Below, piece by piece: positions 37,518 to 46,146 of a stretch of 64,000 bases of DNA. The DNA is from Comamonadaceae bacterium PBBC1 (GTDB lineage: Bacteria; Pseudomonadota; Gammaproteobacteria; Burkholderiales; Burkholderiaceae_C), in the NCBI GenBank assembly GCA_002256145.1, contig NKIP01000006.1, forward strand, positions 141,838-205,837, given 5' to 3'. Positions within the stretch are counted from its first letter, which is position 1. The number at the start of each line of letters is the position of its first letter. The position numbers were made by a program, and so were the translations under genes. Under the pieces are notes generated by a model that saw only the letters and a list, made by a program, of their open reading frames with translations, was not told the DNA's origin and searched no databases.

Positions 37518-39584
37518 TCAAGGCTGCAAATGCAAAGCCAGCACCAGCACCTGGCTTGCGCCTTGCTCGCGCAACAGCGCCGCAGCCACCGTGGTGGCCC
37601 AGCGGGTGCGCACCGTGGTGGCAACCAGCAGCACAGGTCCTGCAGGTAAATCTGCATCGGAAGCCAAACGAATGGCCGACTCCAGATATGCCACCACGGG
37701 TGTGGAGGCGCTGTCGTCAGGCGCAGGCCCGCCGCGCCAGCTGAACACATCGTGCAGCGGCAAGCGCCCCTTGCGCGCAATGTGCTCGGCCAGTGAGCGG
37801 TTAGCCGTCATGTCGGGGGCGGGCAGCGGCACCACGCACACCGGGCGCGCAGGCCAAGTCTTGGCCCAGCGTCCCAGCGTGGCCACGGCCCCGGCCAGCA
37901 AATCGGGCGGCACATCACCGGGGGCCAAGCGCAAAACCTGCAGCTCTGCCACCCAACCCGGATCGTCGGCGAAGGCCACAGCGCGGCCCACATCAAAGCC
38001 GCGAATCGTGCCTTTGCGCCCCACCCCGGCAGGCCAGCGTTTGCGCGGCTCAATGTCCACATCCATGCCGCGCAAGAAGTTGCGCGCCGCCATCAATTTG
38101 TCTTGTGAGGGCGTCAAACCTGGAAAGGGCACATGGCCCGTGCACACCGAGCAGCGCCCACAAGGCGCAGGCGACGGGTCGTCCAGCGCGGTCTGCAAAT
38201 ACGCCATCAGGCAGCCCTGACCATGCGCGTACTGGCGCATGATGTCCGCCTCTTGCTGGCGAACCTGCGCCAACGACGTCCATTTGGCACTGTCGTGCAC
38301 ATAGGGCACGCCGGTGGCGCGCCAGGCCGTGCCGTCTTTGTCCACCACGCCCTCCACCGCCAAAATTTTCAGCAGCGCCTCCAGCCGCCCCCGGCGCACG
38401 CCCGTGTCGGCTTCGATCTCGATCAGGCTGCGTGCATCACCGCCCAGGGTTTGCAACACCTTGGCCGCCGTTTGCGGCTCAGGAATCGACGCGGTGGCAA
38501 AGTAATCCCAAATCCGCTCGTCCGCATCGGACGGCAGCAACACCCCTTCGGCATGCGCCACCGCCCTGCCCGCCCGCCCCACCTGCTGGTAATAGGCGAC
38601 CGGCGTTGAGGGCGAGCCCACATGCACACAAAAACCCAAGTCGGGCTTGTCGTAGCCCATGCCCAGCGCCGAGGTGGCCACCACCGCCTTGACCTGGTTG
38701 TGGCGCAAGCGGTCTTCCACTTTCAGGCGAGTGTCGGCGTCAATCTGCCCGGTGTAGGCATCCACCGCATGGCCGCAGCTGCGCAAAAACGCCGTCAGCC
38801 GCTCGGCCTCGGCCACCGTCAGCACGTACACAATGCCTGAGCCCGGCAGCTGATCAAGCGCATCGGCAATCCAGGCATAGCGCTGCAAGGGCGAAAGCCC
38901 CGGCACCACCGACAAGGTGAGCGAGGTGCGTGCCAGCGTGCCGCGAAAGGTCACCGTGTTCGCGCCCAATTGCGTGCCAATGTCGTGCGTCACCCGCTCG
39001 TTGGCCGTGGCCGTGGTGGCCAGCACGCTGGCGGTGGGGGTGGACAAGAGCGCCCGCGCCAGCCGCTGGTAATCGGGCCTGAAATCAAAACCCCAGTCGC
39101 TGATGCAATGCGCCTCGTCGATCACGATCAGGCCCACCCGCGCCAGCAAAGCGCCCAACCGGGCCGCAAAACGCGGGTTGCCCAGCCGTTCAGGCGAGAC
39201 CAGCAGCACGTCGATGGCATCCTCGTCCAGCCGCTGAAACACCTCGTCCCAGTCGTCGATGTTGGTGGAGTTCACGGTGGCCGCCTTCAGGCCCGCCCGC
39301 TCGGCCGCGCTCACCTGGTCGCGCATCAGCGCCAGCAGCGGCGACACCACCAATGTGGGGCCAGCGCCTGTGCTGCGAATGGCGTGCGTGGCGGCCCAAT
39401 ACACCGCCGACTTGCCCCAACCCGTGGCCTGCACGACCAGCACGCGCGAGGCCGGTTGCAGGACCGCATGCACCGCATCGACCTGGTCAGGGCGTGGGGT
39501 GGCTCCCGGTCCGGCCAATCGGACCAGCACGGTGTTCATGTGGGCTTGCGCAAAGGCGCGGTCTGTGGCGTGGCGGGTATGCAT
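37518..39584 (-). CDS. RecQ-family DNA helicase with C-terminal phosphoribosyltransferase-like domain
   Basis: 688 residues. Helicase part: Walker A ATGWGKSA (53-60), DEAH in IVIDEAHCISDWGFDFRPDY, motif VI region YYQQVGRAGRAVAHAEG. A Cys cluster (CGRCSVC, about 470) resembles the RecQ zinc region. After ~500 it departs from RecQ: no HRDC is evident; instead a domain ends with GPVLLVATTVRTRWATTVAA, laid out like the PRPP loop of type I PRTases but lacking the acidic pair. Similar RecQ-PRTase fusions occur in Actinobacteria. The start at 39584 has a GGGAGA ribosome site. Confidence 0.85.
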   Translation of the reverse strand: MHTRHATDRAFAQAHMNTVLVRLAGPGATPRPDQVDAVHAVLQPASRVLVVQATGWGKSAVYWAATHAIRSTGAGPTLVVSPLLALMRDQVSAAERAGLKAATVNSTNIDDWDEVFQRLDEDAIDVLLVSPERLGNPRFAARLGALLARVGLIVIDEAHCISDWGFDFRPDYQRLARALLSTPTASVLATTATANERVTHDIGTQLGANTVTFRGTLARTSLTLSVVPGLSPLQRYAWIADALDQLPGSGIVYVLTVAEAERLTAFLRSCGHAVDAYTGQIDADTRLKVEDRLRHNQVKAVVATSALGMGYDKPDLGFCVHVGSPSTPVAYYQQVGRAGRAVAHAEGVLLPSDADERIWDYFATASIPEPQTAAKVLQTLGGDARSLIEIEADTGVRRGRLEALLKILAVEGVVDKDGTAWRATGVPYVHDSAKWTSLAQVRQQEADIMRQYAHGQGCLMAYLQTALDDPSPAPCGRCSVCTGHVPFPGLTPSQDKLMAARNFLRGMDVDIEPRKRWPAGVGRKGTIRGFDVGRAVAFADDPGWVAELQVLRLAPGDVPPDLLAGAVATLGRWAKTWPARPVCVVPLPAPDMTANRSLAEHIARKGRLPLHDVFSWRGGPAPDDSASTPVVAYLESAIRLASDADLPAGPVLLVATTVRTRWATTVAAALLREQGASQVLVLALHLQP

Positions 39585-39689
39585 GGCGTTCTCCCTGAAA
39601 TTTTGTTTGTGACATTTTGCGACCATGTGGGCCATTCGGGAAGTCAACGACAATCACCATCTTTGACACTTGGTCTTCAGCGACTTTTT

Positions 39690-40616
39690 ATGGCGATTCA
39701 ATGGTTTCCCGGACACATGCACCTCACGCGCAAGGCGATTGGGGAGCGCATCAAAGACATCGATGTCGTCATTGAGATGCTAGACGCTCGTTTGCCGGGG
39801 TCGAGTGCCAACCCCATGTTGGCCGATTTGATTGAAGGCAAGCCGGCCCTGAAAATCCTGAGCAAGCAAGACTTGGCAGACCCGGTGCAAACCGCCGCTT
39901 GGCTGGCCCACTACAACGCCCTGCCCGGTGTGAGCGCCTTGGGCCTGGACACCAGCATGGTTTCGCCTGCCAAGGCCTTGATTGACGCCTGCCGCCAGCT
40001 CGCGCCCCACCGGGGCGGCATGGTCAAACCCATGCGGGTCCTCATTTGCGGCATTCCCAACGTGGGCAAATCCACGCTCATCAACACCCTCAAAGGCAAA
40101 CGTGCGGCCAAAACCGGTGACGAAGCGGGCGTGACCAAGCTGGAGCAACGCATCACCTTGGCTGACGACTTTTACCTGTACGACACGCCCGGCGTGCTGT
40201 GGCCGCGCATCATTGTTGAGCAAAGTGGCTACAACCTGGCGGCCAGCGGCGCCATTGGCGTGAACGCTTTTGACGAAGAGGTGGTGGCGCTCGAACTGCT
40301 CAACTACCTGATCCCGCATTACCCGCTGGCCATCACCGAGCGCTACAAGGTGAAAGACGTGGCCAGCCACACCGACGAATCTTTGTTGGAAGCCATTGCC
40401 CGACACCGTGGCGCGATTCAAAGTGGCGGCCGGGTCAACACCACCAAGGCCGCCGAAATCGTGATCCACGACTTTCGGGCTGCCGCATTGGGCCGTTTGA
40501 CGCTGGAAACCCCCGCAGAGTTTGCCGCTTGGCTGGCCGAAGGCAAAAAGGCCGATGCCGAGCGTGCCGTGCGCAAAGAAGGCACCAAAAAGGCCAAAAA
40601 AGCCATGAAAGACTGA
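39690..40616 (+). CDS. ylqF: Ribosome biogenesis GTPase YlqF/RbgA
   Basis: 308-residue circularly permuted GTPase: G4-like SKQD (58-61) precedes G1 GIPNVGKST (121-129) and G3 DTPG (165-168). The start MAIQWFPGHMHLTRKAI is the family signature. RbgA helps late maturation of the 50S subunit in Bacillus; the proteobacterial role is less studied. The ATG at 39690 is chosen because the long in-frame extension upstream is the shadow of the divergent RecQ gene. It is followed 6 bp later by the exonuclease gene. Confidence 0.94.
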   Translation: MAIQWFPGHMHLTRKAIGERIKDIDVVIEMLDARLPGSSANPMLADLIEGKPALKILSKQDLADPVQTAAWLAHYNALPGVSALGLDTSMVSPAKALIDACRQLAPHRGGMVKPMRVLICGIPNVGKSTLINTLKGKRAAKTGDEAGVTKLEQRITLADDFYLYDTPGVLWPRIIVEQSGYNLAASGAIGVNAFDEEVVALELLNYLIPHYPLAITERYKVKDVASHTDESLLEAIARHRGAIQSGGRVNTTKAAEIVIHDFRAAALGRLTLETPAEFAAWLAEGKKADAERAVRKEGTKKAKKAMKD

Positions 40617-40622
40617 GCCCCC

Positions 40623-41216
40623 ATGCACCCCCACCACCCGACCCCCGACAAAGAAGCGATCGCCCTGCTGCCCGAATTTGAGCGTTTGGGGCTGGACCGC
40701 ATCAGCTTGGTGAGCACCGGTGCACAAGCCATGGCAGCGCGTGAGCAACTTTTAGCGGCCAAAGCGTGGGGCTTTGACACCGAGTCCAAACCCACCTTCA
40801 AGGTGGGTGAGCAGTCAGACGGTCCGCACGTTTTGCAACTGTCCACCGCCGAACGGGCCTGGGTGTTTCAACTGCACGAGCCCGAGTGCCGGGCAATTGC
40901 TGCAGATTTGCTGGCGCAGGGCGGCATTGTCAAAGCCGGGTTCGGTTTGGGCGACGACCGCAAGCGCATCGTGCACAAGCTGGGCATCGAGCCTCAAGGC
41001 ATTTTGGAGCTCAACACGATTTTTCGGGAACGCGGTTACCGCAAAGACATGGGCGTCAAAGGCGCGGTGGCGGTGTTGTTTGGGCAACGCTTCATCAAAT
41101 CCAAAAAAGCGGCCACCAGCAACTGGGCCAACGCCCGCTTGAGCGAGGCGCAGTTGGTGTACGCCGCCAATGACGCTTATGCGGCCATCAGGGTTTGGCA
41201 GGCGTTGGGGGCTTGA
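40623..41216 (+). CDS. DEDDy-type 3'-5' exonuclease (RNase D-like)
   Basis: 197 residues, a stand-alone exonuclease domain. Active-site acids: Asp52/Glu54 in WGFDTESKP, a central Asp in GFGLGDDRK, and Tyr/Asp in YAANDAYAA near the C-terminus, giving the DEDDy set. There is no HRDC domain, so it is not full RNase D; it resembles single-domain Rrp6/WRN-like proteins. RNA or DNA as substrate is undecided. It is likely co-transcribed with ylqF. Confidence 0.88.
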   Translation: MHPHHPTPDKEAIALLPEFERLGLDRISLVSTGAQAMAAREQLLAAKAWGFDTESKPTFKVGEQSDGPHVLQLSTAERAWVFQLHEPECRAIAADLLAQGGIVKAGFGLGDDRKRIVHKLGIEPQGILELNTIFRERGYRKDMGVKGAVAVLFGQRFIKSKKAATSNWANARLSEAQLVYAANDAYAAIRVWQALGA

Positions 41217-41231
41217 AGGCTGGGGCGGCCT

Positions 41232-42194
41232 TCACTCGGGCTTGACCCCTGCTTGCTGGGCCACTTTTTTCCAGCGCACCAATTCCTGCTTGATGTAGGC
41301 GGAAAACTCTTCTGGCGAGGTGGCCACGGCCATGGCGCTGTATTGCGCAAATTTGTCTTTGACCTCGGCCGAGGCCATGACGTTGGCCAGACCGCGGTGC
41401 AGTCGCTGCACGACCGATTTGGGCGTGCCCGCTGGCACCACAATGCCCTGCCAAGAACTCACATCAAAACCGGCATACCCCTGCTCTGCCACGGTTGGCA
41501 ATTGGGGGGCGGCGCTGGCCCTTTTGTCGGTGGTGACCGCCAATGCTCGGGCTTTGCCCGCAGCCACCTGCGGGTAGATGCTGGAAAAGGGGTCAAACAG
41601 CACCTGAATTTGCCCACCTACCAAATCGGTGATGGCCGGTGCACTGCCCTTGTAGGCAATGTGGTTCATGCGGATGCCCGCCAGGCTGTTGAACTGCTCT
41701 ACCGCCAGATGGATGGAGCTGCCCGCCGTGCCGTAATTGAGCTGCCCAGGCTGATTTTTAGCCAGCTGCACCAGCTCACCCAAGGTTTTGGCTGCAAGCC
41801 CTGGATGCACCGTGATGAGCAAGGGTTGCACGGCCACCATGCTCACGGGGTCAAAGCTGGTGACGGGGTCATAGCCGAGCTTGGCAAAAGTGGCCGAATT
41901 GATGGCCAAAGTGCTGATGTTGCCCATGATCAGGGTGTAGCCGTCGGCGGGTGCTCGGGCACCCAGCTCGGCACCTATGGCCCCACTGGCTCCGGCCCGG
42001 TTTTCCACCACAACCGGCTGCCCAAGATCGGCACTGAGTTTGACCGAAACGGTCCTGGCCACAATGTCGGTCACGCCGCCGGGCGGAAAAGGCACGATCA
42101 TGCGCAGGGGCTTGTTCGGAAAATCGGCCTGCGCCCAAGCCAATGAGCTGAACAAGCCCAACACGATGGGCCATGACTTGAAAAAACTTTTCAT
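41232..42194 (-). CDS. Bug/TctC-type tripartite tricarboxylate transporter receptor protein
   Basis: 320 residues with signal peptide ending SSLAWAQA-DFPNKPLRM. Family marks: IVPFPPGGVTDIVAR, VVVENRAGASGAIG, AYKGSAPAITDLVGGQIQV and PQLPTVAEQG. The start at 42194 (MKSFFKSW) overlaps the stop of the cupin gene by 4 bp, so they are coupled. No TctA or TctB gene adjoins. Ligand unknown; the BKACE cluster next door suggests a carboxylate related to that pathway. Confidence 0.92.
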   Translation of the reverse strand: MKSFFKSWPIVLGLFSSLAWAQADFPNKPLRMIVPFPPGGVTDIVARTVSVKLSADLGQPVVVENRAGASGAIGAELGARAPADGYTLIMGNISTLAINSATFAKLGYDPVTSFDPVSMVAVQPLLITVHPGLAAKTLGELVQLAKNQPGQLNYGTAGSSIHLAVEQFNSLAGIRMNHIAYKGSAPAITDLVGGQIQVLFDPFSSIYPQVAAGKARALAVTTDKRASAAPQLPTVAEQGYAGFDVSSWQGIVVPAGTPKSVVQRLHRGLANVMASAEVKDKFAQYSAMAVATSPEEFSAYIKQELVRWKKVAQQAGVKPE

Positions 42195-42931
42195 GAGTGG
42201 CTCTCTTGGTAAACCGTTTCTCTGGGTGGGCAATGCAGGCTCAGCACCAAGGCCCCTTGTGCTCCGGCCTGGCAGGCGGGCATGGGCTCGTCTCGGGACA
42301 CAAAAAAGAGTTCCCATGGCTGCAATGTTTGGGCGGCCAGCACCAGCTGCCCTTGCAAGACGAACACAAACACCCCTTGACTGGCGGCATGTCGGCTCAG
42401 CTGTAGCTCTGCATGGGGGGCCAAGGGCAGGTAGCCCACCCCCAAACCATCGTCGTCAAAAGGATGCAAGGCCACGGCCTGCCCGGGCTGTGCACCGTCC
42501 GGGGGCTTGGCCAGATCCAAAGGTCCCACGGTCAAATGCCGCTTGGGGCCACGCACCATTTTCTCGCGGGCCTCGGTGGTGGGTATAAAGCCGGACTCGC
42601 ACACGGGGCGGATGGTGAAGTACTTGATGCCCTGCGCGCCCGAGATCAGGGGCCCGTAACCGGTGTAGGCACCAGCGTAGTGCACCGTCACCGTTTGCAG
42701 CGCATGTGCGCCAATGGTGCCATCACCCTCCACAAACACCTGAAACTGGTTTTGACGGTGGAAATGCGACTCCAAGGTGCAATGAGGGGGTTGCTCGATC
42801 AAAGAGGCCGTTGGCGACAAGATGGGGTCCTCGCCTGACTCCAGCCACTCGGACTTGTAAAAGTGCTCGACCATGCTGGGCAGTTGTCTGCGCCGGGTTT
42901 GGCCGTGCGCTCGGGTTCCTATGGCAATCAT
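42191..42931 (-). CDS. Cupin-like protein, first gene of a two-gene operon with a Bug receptor
   Basis: 246 residues from ATG 42931, preceded by TGGAG. One conserved metal-type segment is visible (LESHFHRQNQFQVFVEGDGT, about 53-72) and a second beta-barrel half (GVFVFVLQGQLVLAAQTLQP WELFFV region, about 186-210), consistent with a two-barrel cupin. Function is unknown; the fold call is from pattern and moderately sure. It overlaps the Bug receptor start and is divergent from the BKACE operon. Confidence 0.6.
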   Translation of the reverse strand: MIAIGTRAHGQTRRRQLPSMVEHFYKSEWLESGEDPILSPTASLIEQPPHCTLESHFHRQNQFQVFVEGDGTIGAHALQTVTVHYAGAYTGYGPLISGAQGIKYFTIRPVCESGFIPTTEAREKMVRGPKRHLTVGPLDLAKPPDGAQPGQAVALHPFDDDGLGVGYLPLAPHAELQLSRHAASQGVFVFVLQGQLVLAAQTLQPWELFFVSRDEPMPACQAGAQGALVLSLHCPPRETVYQESHS

Positions 42932-43177
42932 CGAAAACTCCAGGACATTGAATGCCTCAGTTTGGCCAATGCGACCCCAAGGGGCAAGCCAAAAATGTCT
43001 TATGGGCGACTTTCAAACCGGGTTGGGGATGCACAGGGCCACTGTTGCTGAGGCGACAGTTTGGGGCCTTGAGAACCCTGGCCCGAGGGTTTACGCGCGT
43101 GTGGTGCAGACAGCGAATTTGTAGCATGCCAGTTGTTGTGGCCTGCACCACCTTGCAAGCCGAAAGAAAGCGCTGCC

Positions 43178-44101
43178 ATGTCCAAAGTCATCATCACCTG
43201 TGCCGTCACCGGGGCCATTCACACGCCCTCCATGTCCCCCCACCTGCCAGTCACGCCCGAAGAAATCATTGAGGCATCGATCGGGGCCGCCGAAGCGGGG
43301 GCAGCCATCATCCACCTGCACGCACGCGACCCCATCACTGGCAAGCCCGACCAAAGCCCCGAGGCCTTTGCCAAATTTTTGCCGCAAATCAAGGCCGGCA
43401 CCAACGCGGTGATCAACCTCACCAGCGGGGGCTCGCCCTTCATGAAGATCGACGAGCGCATTCAGCCCTCGATGCGGTTTTCGCCCGAAGTGGCGTCGCT
43501 CAACATGGGCTCGTTCAACTTTGCCCTGTTTCCCATGCTGGAGCGTTTCACCGATTTGAAACACGACTGGGAGCGCGAGCACCTGGAAAACAGCCGCGAC
43601 CTGATTTTTCGCAACACATTCAAGGACATCGAGTTCGCCCTGAAGGCCTGCAACGCCAACCAGACACGCTTCGAATTTGAGTGCTATGACATTGGCCACC
43701 TGTACAACCTGGCCCACTTTGTGGACAAGGGCTTGATCAAAGCACCCTTCTTTGTGCAGTCGGTGTTTGGCATTTTGGGCGGTATTGGCACCCACCCCGA
43801 AGACGTGATGCACATGAAACGCACAGCCGACCGCTTGTTTGGCAAGGACTACCAATGGTCGGTGCTGGGTGCCGGGCGTCACCAGATGCGCATTGCCGCC
43901 ATGGGCGCAAGCCTGGGCAGCAATGTGCGTGTGGGCCTGGAAGACAGCCTGTGGATCGGCAAAGGCAAGCTGGCCGAGAGCAACGCCCAGCAAGTGCGCC
44001 AGGCCCGCGCCATCATCGAAGGGCTGGGCCTGGAAGTGGCCACACCGGATGAAGCCCGCGCCATGCTGCAGCTCAAGGGCGCAGCCAACACCCAAATTTG
44101 A
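43178..44101 (+). CDS. Beta-keto acid cleavage enzyme (BKACE, DUF849)
   Basis: 307 residues. The zinc ligands His46/His48 in IIHLHARDP and the conserved VGLEDSLWIGKG near 260-270 identify the BKACE family (Kce-like), which uses acetyl-CoA to cleave a beta-keto acid into acetoacetate plus a new CoA ester. Substrate class cannot be read by eye. The start at 43178 (MSKVIITCAV) is preferred over an upstream TTG. It heads an operon with a Bug receptor and a dehydrogenase. Confidence 0.92.
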   Translation: MSKVIITCAVTGAIHTPSMSPHLPVTPEEIIEASIGAAEAGAAIIHLHARDPITGKPDQSPEAFAKFLPQIKAGTNAVINLTSGGSPFMKIDERIQPSMRFSPEVASLNMGSFNFALFPMLERFTDLKHDWEREHLENSRDLIFRNTFKDIEFALKACNANQTRFEFECYDIGHLYNLAHFVDKGLIKAPFFVQSVFGILGGIGTHPEDVMHMKRTADRLFGKDYQWSVLGAGRHQMRIAAMGASLGSNVRVGLEDSLWIGKGKLAESNAQQVRQARAIIEGLGLEVATPDEARAMLQLKGAANTQI

Positions 44102-44124
44102 TCAACAACAACGGAGACCTTCTC

Positions 44125-45111
44125 ATGCAACGCAGACACCTTTTATCGGCCGCCGCAGCCGGTGCCGCAGTTTTGGCAGCGCCATCGTCATGGGCCCAAA
44201 GCGCGGGCTATCCCAACCGCCCGATCAAGCTGATCGTGCCATTTCCAGCGGGCGTGTCGCCCGATGTGGTGGCGCGTTTGGTGGGTGACAAGCTCAGCCA
44301 GGCGATGGGCCAGCCGGTGGTGGTGGAAAACCGCCCTGGCGCTGGCGGCATGATCGGCGCAGAGGCCGGCACCAACAGCGCCGCCGATGGCTACAGCCTG
44401 TTTTACAGCGTCAAGGCGGTGCACGCGATTGCCCCCAACGTGTACCAAAACCCAAAGTTCAACCCTGTGCGCGACTTCAGGGCCGTGAGCCAATTGCTCT
44501 TGGTGCCCCATGTGCTGACCGCATCGCCCGGCACGCCTTACAACAACATGAAAGAGCTGGTGGAGTTTGCCAAACGCAACCCCGGCAAGATCAATTACGC
44601 CTCGCTGGGTGTGGGCTCGCAGCCGCATGTGGCCATGGAGGCCTGGGCGCAGCGCCTGGGCATCAAGCTCAACCATGTGCCCTACAAAACCAACCCCTCG
44701 CCCGATGTGATGAGTGGCGTGGTCAGCCTGTCGATCGAGGCGTCCACCACCGCCATTCCCCTCATCAAGGGGGGCAAGGTCAAGGGCTTGGCCATCTCGG
44801 GAGCCGAGCGCATTGCCAACTTGCCCGATGTGCCCACCATGACCGAGTTTGGGTCCACGCTCGACGTGAACGGCCAGATTGGCAGTTCATGGCATGGCAT
44901 CTTTGCGCCCAAAGCCACGCCAGACGATGTCGTGGCCAAACTCAACACCGAGATCGTGAAAATTGTGAAGTTGCCCGAAATCCAGTCGCGCATGCGCGAT
45001 TTGGGCCTGACCCCCACGGGCACCTCGGCCGACGCCATGACCGCTGTGGCCACCGCAGACAATGTGTTCTGGGCCAAGCTGATCAAGGACTTTGACATCA
45101 AGGTGGAGTAA
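44125..45111 (+). CDS. Bug/TctC-type tripartite tricarboxylate transporter receptor protein
   Basis: 328 residues from ATG 44125 with GGAG upstream. The signal peptide MQRRHLLSAAAAGAAVLAAP begins with RR and may use the Tat route. Family marks: IVPFPAGVSPDVVARLVGDK, VVVENRPGAGGMIGAEAG, PYKTNPSPDVMSGVVS. Its position between BKACE and a dehydrogenase suggests that it captures the substrate of this pathway (inference). Confidence 0.92.
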   Translation: MQRRHLLSAAAAGAAVLAAPSSWAQSAGYPNRPIKLIVPFPAGVSPDVVARLVGDKLSQAMGQPVVVENRPGAGGMIGAEAGTNSAADGYSLFYSVKAVHAIAPNVYQNPKFNPVRDFRAVSQLLLVPHVLTASPGTPYNNMKELVEFAKRNPGKINYASLGVGSQPHVAMEAWAQRLGIKLNHVPYKTNPSPDVMSGVVSLSIEASTTAIPLIKGGKVKGLAISGAERIANLPDVPTMTEFGSTLDVNGQIGSSWHGIFAPKATPDDVVAKLNTEIVKIVKLPEIQSRMRDLGLTPTGTSADAMTAVATADNVFWAKLIKDFDIKVE

Positions 45112-45114
45112 GGC

Positions 45115-46032
45115 TTGCGCACCACTGCACACCCCAGCCCACCCACGGTGGGCCTGATTGGCTTGGGCATCATGGGCTCGGCCATGGCGGCCAATCTGGT
45201 CAAAGCCGGTTTCGAGGTCTATGGCTTCGACCCGGTCGCCGCCGCACGCCGGGCCCTGAAAAAAGCCGGTGGCCACGCTTGCAAAAGCGTGTCCGAAGTG
45301 GCGCAACACAGCCCGCATTTGCTGCTGTCGTTGCCCAGCGAAGCGGCACTGGACCAGGTGTGCGCCGAGTTGCTGGCCACGGGCCTCAAAGGACTGATTG
45401 CCGCAGAAACCAGCACCTTGCCCGAGGTGTGCAAGCGGCGCAACCGGGACGCCTTGGCCAAACAACGCATCACCTTGCTGGACTGTCCGCTGTCGGGCAC
45501 GGGCGCACAGGCCCTGACCCGAGACCTGGCGGTGTATGCCAGCGGCAACGCCAAAGCCATTCGCGCCTTGCATGGGGTTTTTGAGGGCTTTGCCCGTGTG
45601 CGCTACGACGTGGGTGATTTTGGCAACGGCATGCGCATGAAGCTGGTGGCCAACTTGTTGGTGGCGATTCACAACGTGTCGTCGGCCGAGGCGATCTTGA
45701 TGGGGGCTCGTGCGGGTCTGGACCCTGCCACCATCGTCAAAGTGGTGGCCGATGGCGCAGGTGGCTCGCGCATGCTGCAGGTGCGCGGCCCCATGATGGT
45801 GGACCGGTCTTGGGACCAAGCCACCATGAAAGTCGGCATTTGGCAAAAGGACATGAAGCTGATTCAAGAACTTTTGCAAGCCACCGACACGCCTGCCCCG
45901 CTGTTTTCGGCCACCTTGCCGATTTACAACGCCGCCATGGCCATGGGCCACGCCATGGACGACACCGCATCGGTGTTTGACGTGCTGGAGCGCTGGACAC
46001 AGGTGACGCCTGTGACCCCAAAGAAAAAATAA
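45115..46032 (+). CDS. NAD(P)-dependent 3-hydroxyisobutyrate dehydrogenase-family oxidoreductase
   Basis: 305 residues from a TTG start at 45115, 3 bp after the receptor stop, with GGAG in the receptor's last codons. Rossmann motif GLIGLGIMG (13-21), substrate motif DCPLSGTGAQA, and the catalytic-lysine helix GNGMRMKLVANLLVAIHN are present. It oxidises a beta-hydroxyacid to a semialdehyde or keto acid, which would feed the adjacent BKACE. The three genes make a credible catabolic operon. Confidence 0.9.
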   Translation: MRTTAHPSPPTVGLIGLGIMGSAMAANLVKAGFEVYGFDPVAAARRALKKAGGHACKSVSEVAQHSPHLLLSLPSEAALDQVCAELLATGLKGLIAAETSTLPEVCKRRNRDALAKQRITLLDCPLSGTGAQALTRDLAVYASGNAKAIRALHGVFEGFARVRYDVGDFGNGMRMKLVANLLVAIHNVSSAEAILMGARAGLDPATIVKVVADGAGGSRMLQVRGPMMVDRSWDQATMKVGIWQKDMKLIQELLQATDTPAPLFSATLPIYNAAMAMGHAMDDTASVFDVLERWTQVTPVTPKKK

Positions 46033-46069
46033 CACCACAAGCCGGCTTGGACAACACGGCAAGTGCTTG

Positions 46070-46103
46070 CCACAGGGGTGTTTGCGGCGACTCGCCCCTG
46101 TGG
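46070..46103 (+). terminator. Possible stem-loop after the BKACE operon
   Basis: Perfect 9-bp inverted repeat CCACAGGGG (46070-46078) / CCCCTGTGG (46095-46103) around a 16-nt loop, 38 bp after the dehydrogenase stop. No clean T run follows, so it may be a processing or Rho-linked hairpin and not an intrinsic terminator. Confidence 0.4.
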
Positions 46104-46146
46104 GCGATTTCTTGCGCACCGACAAGGCAAGGCGGCATGGTGCAAG

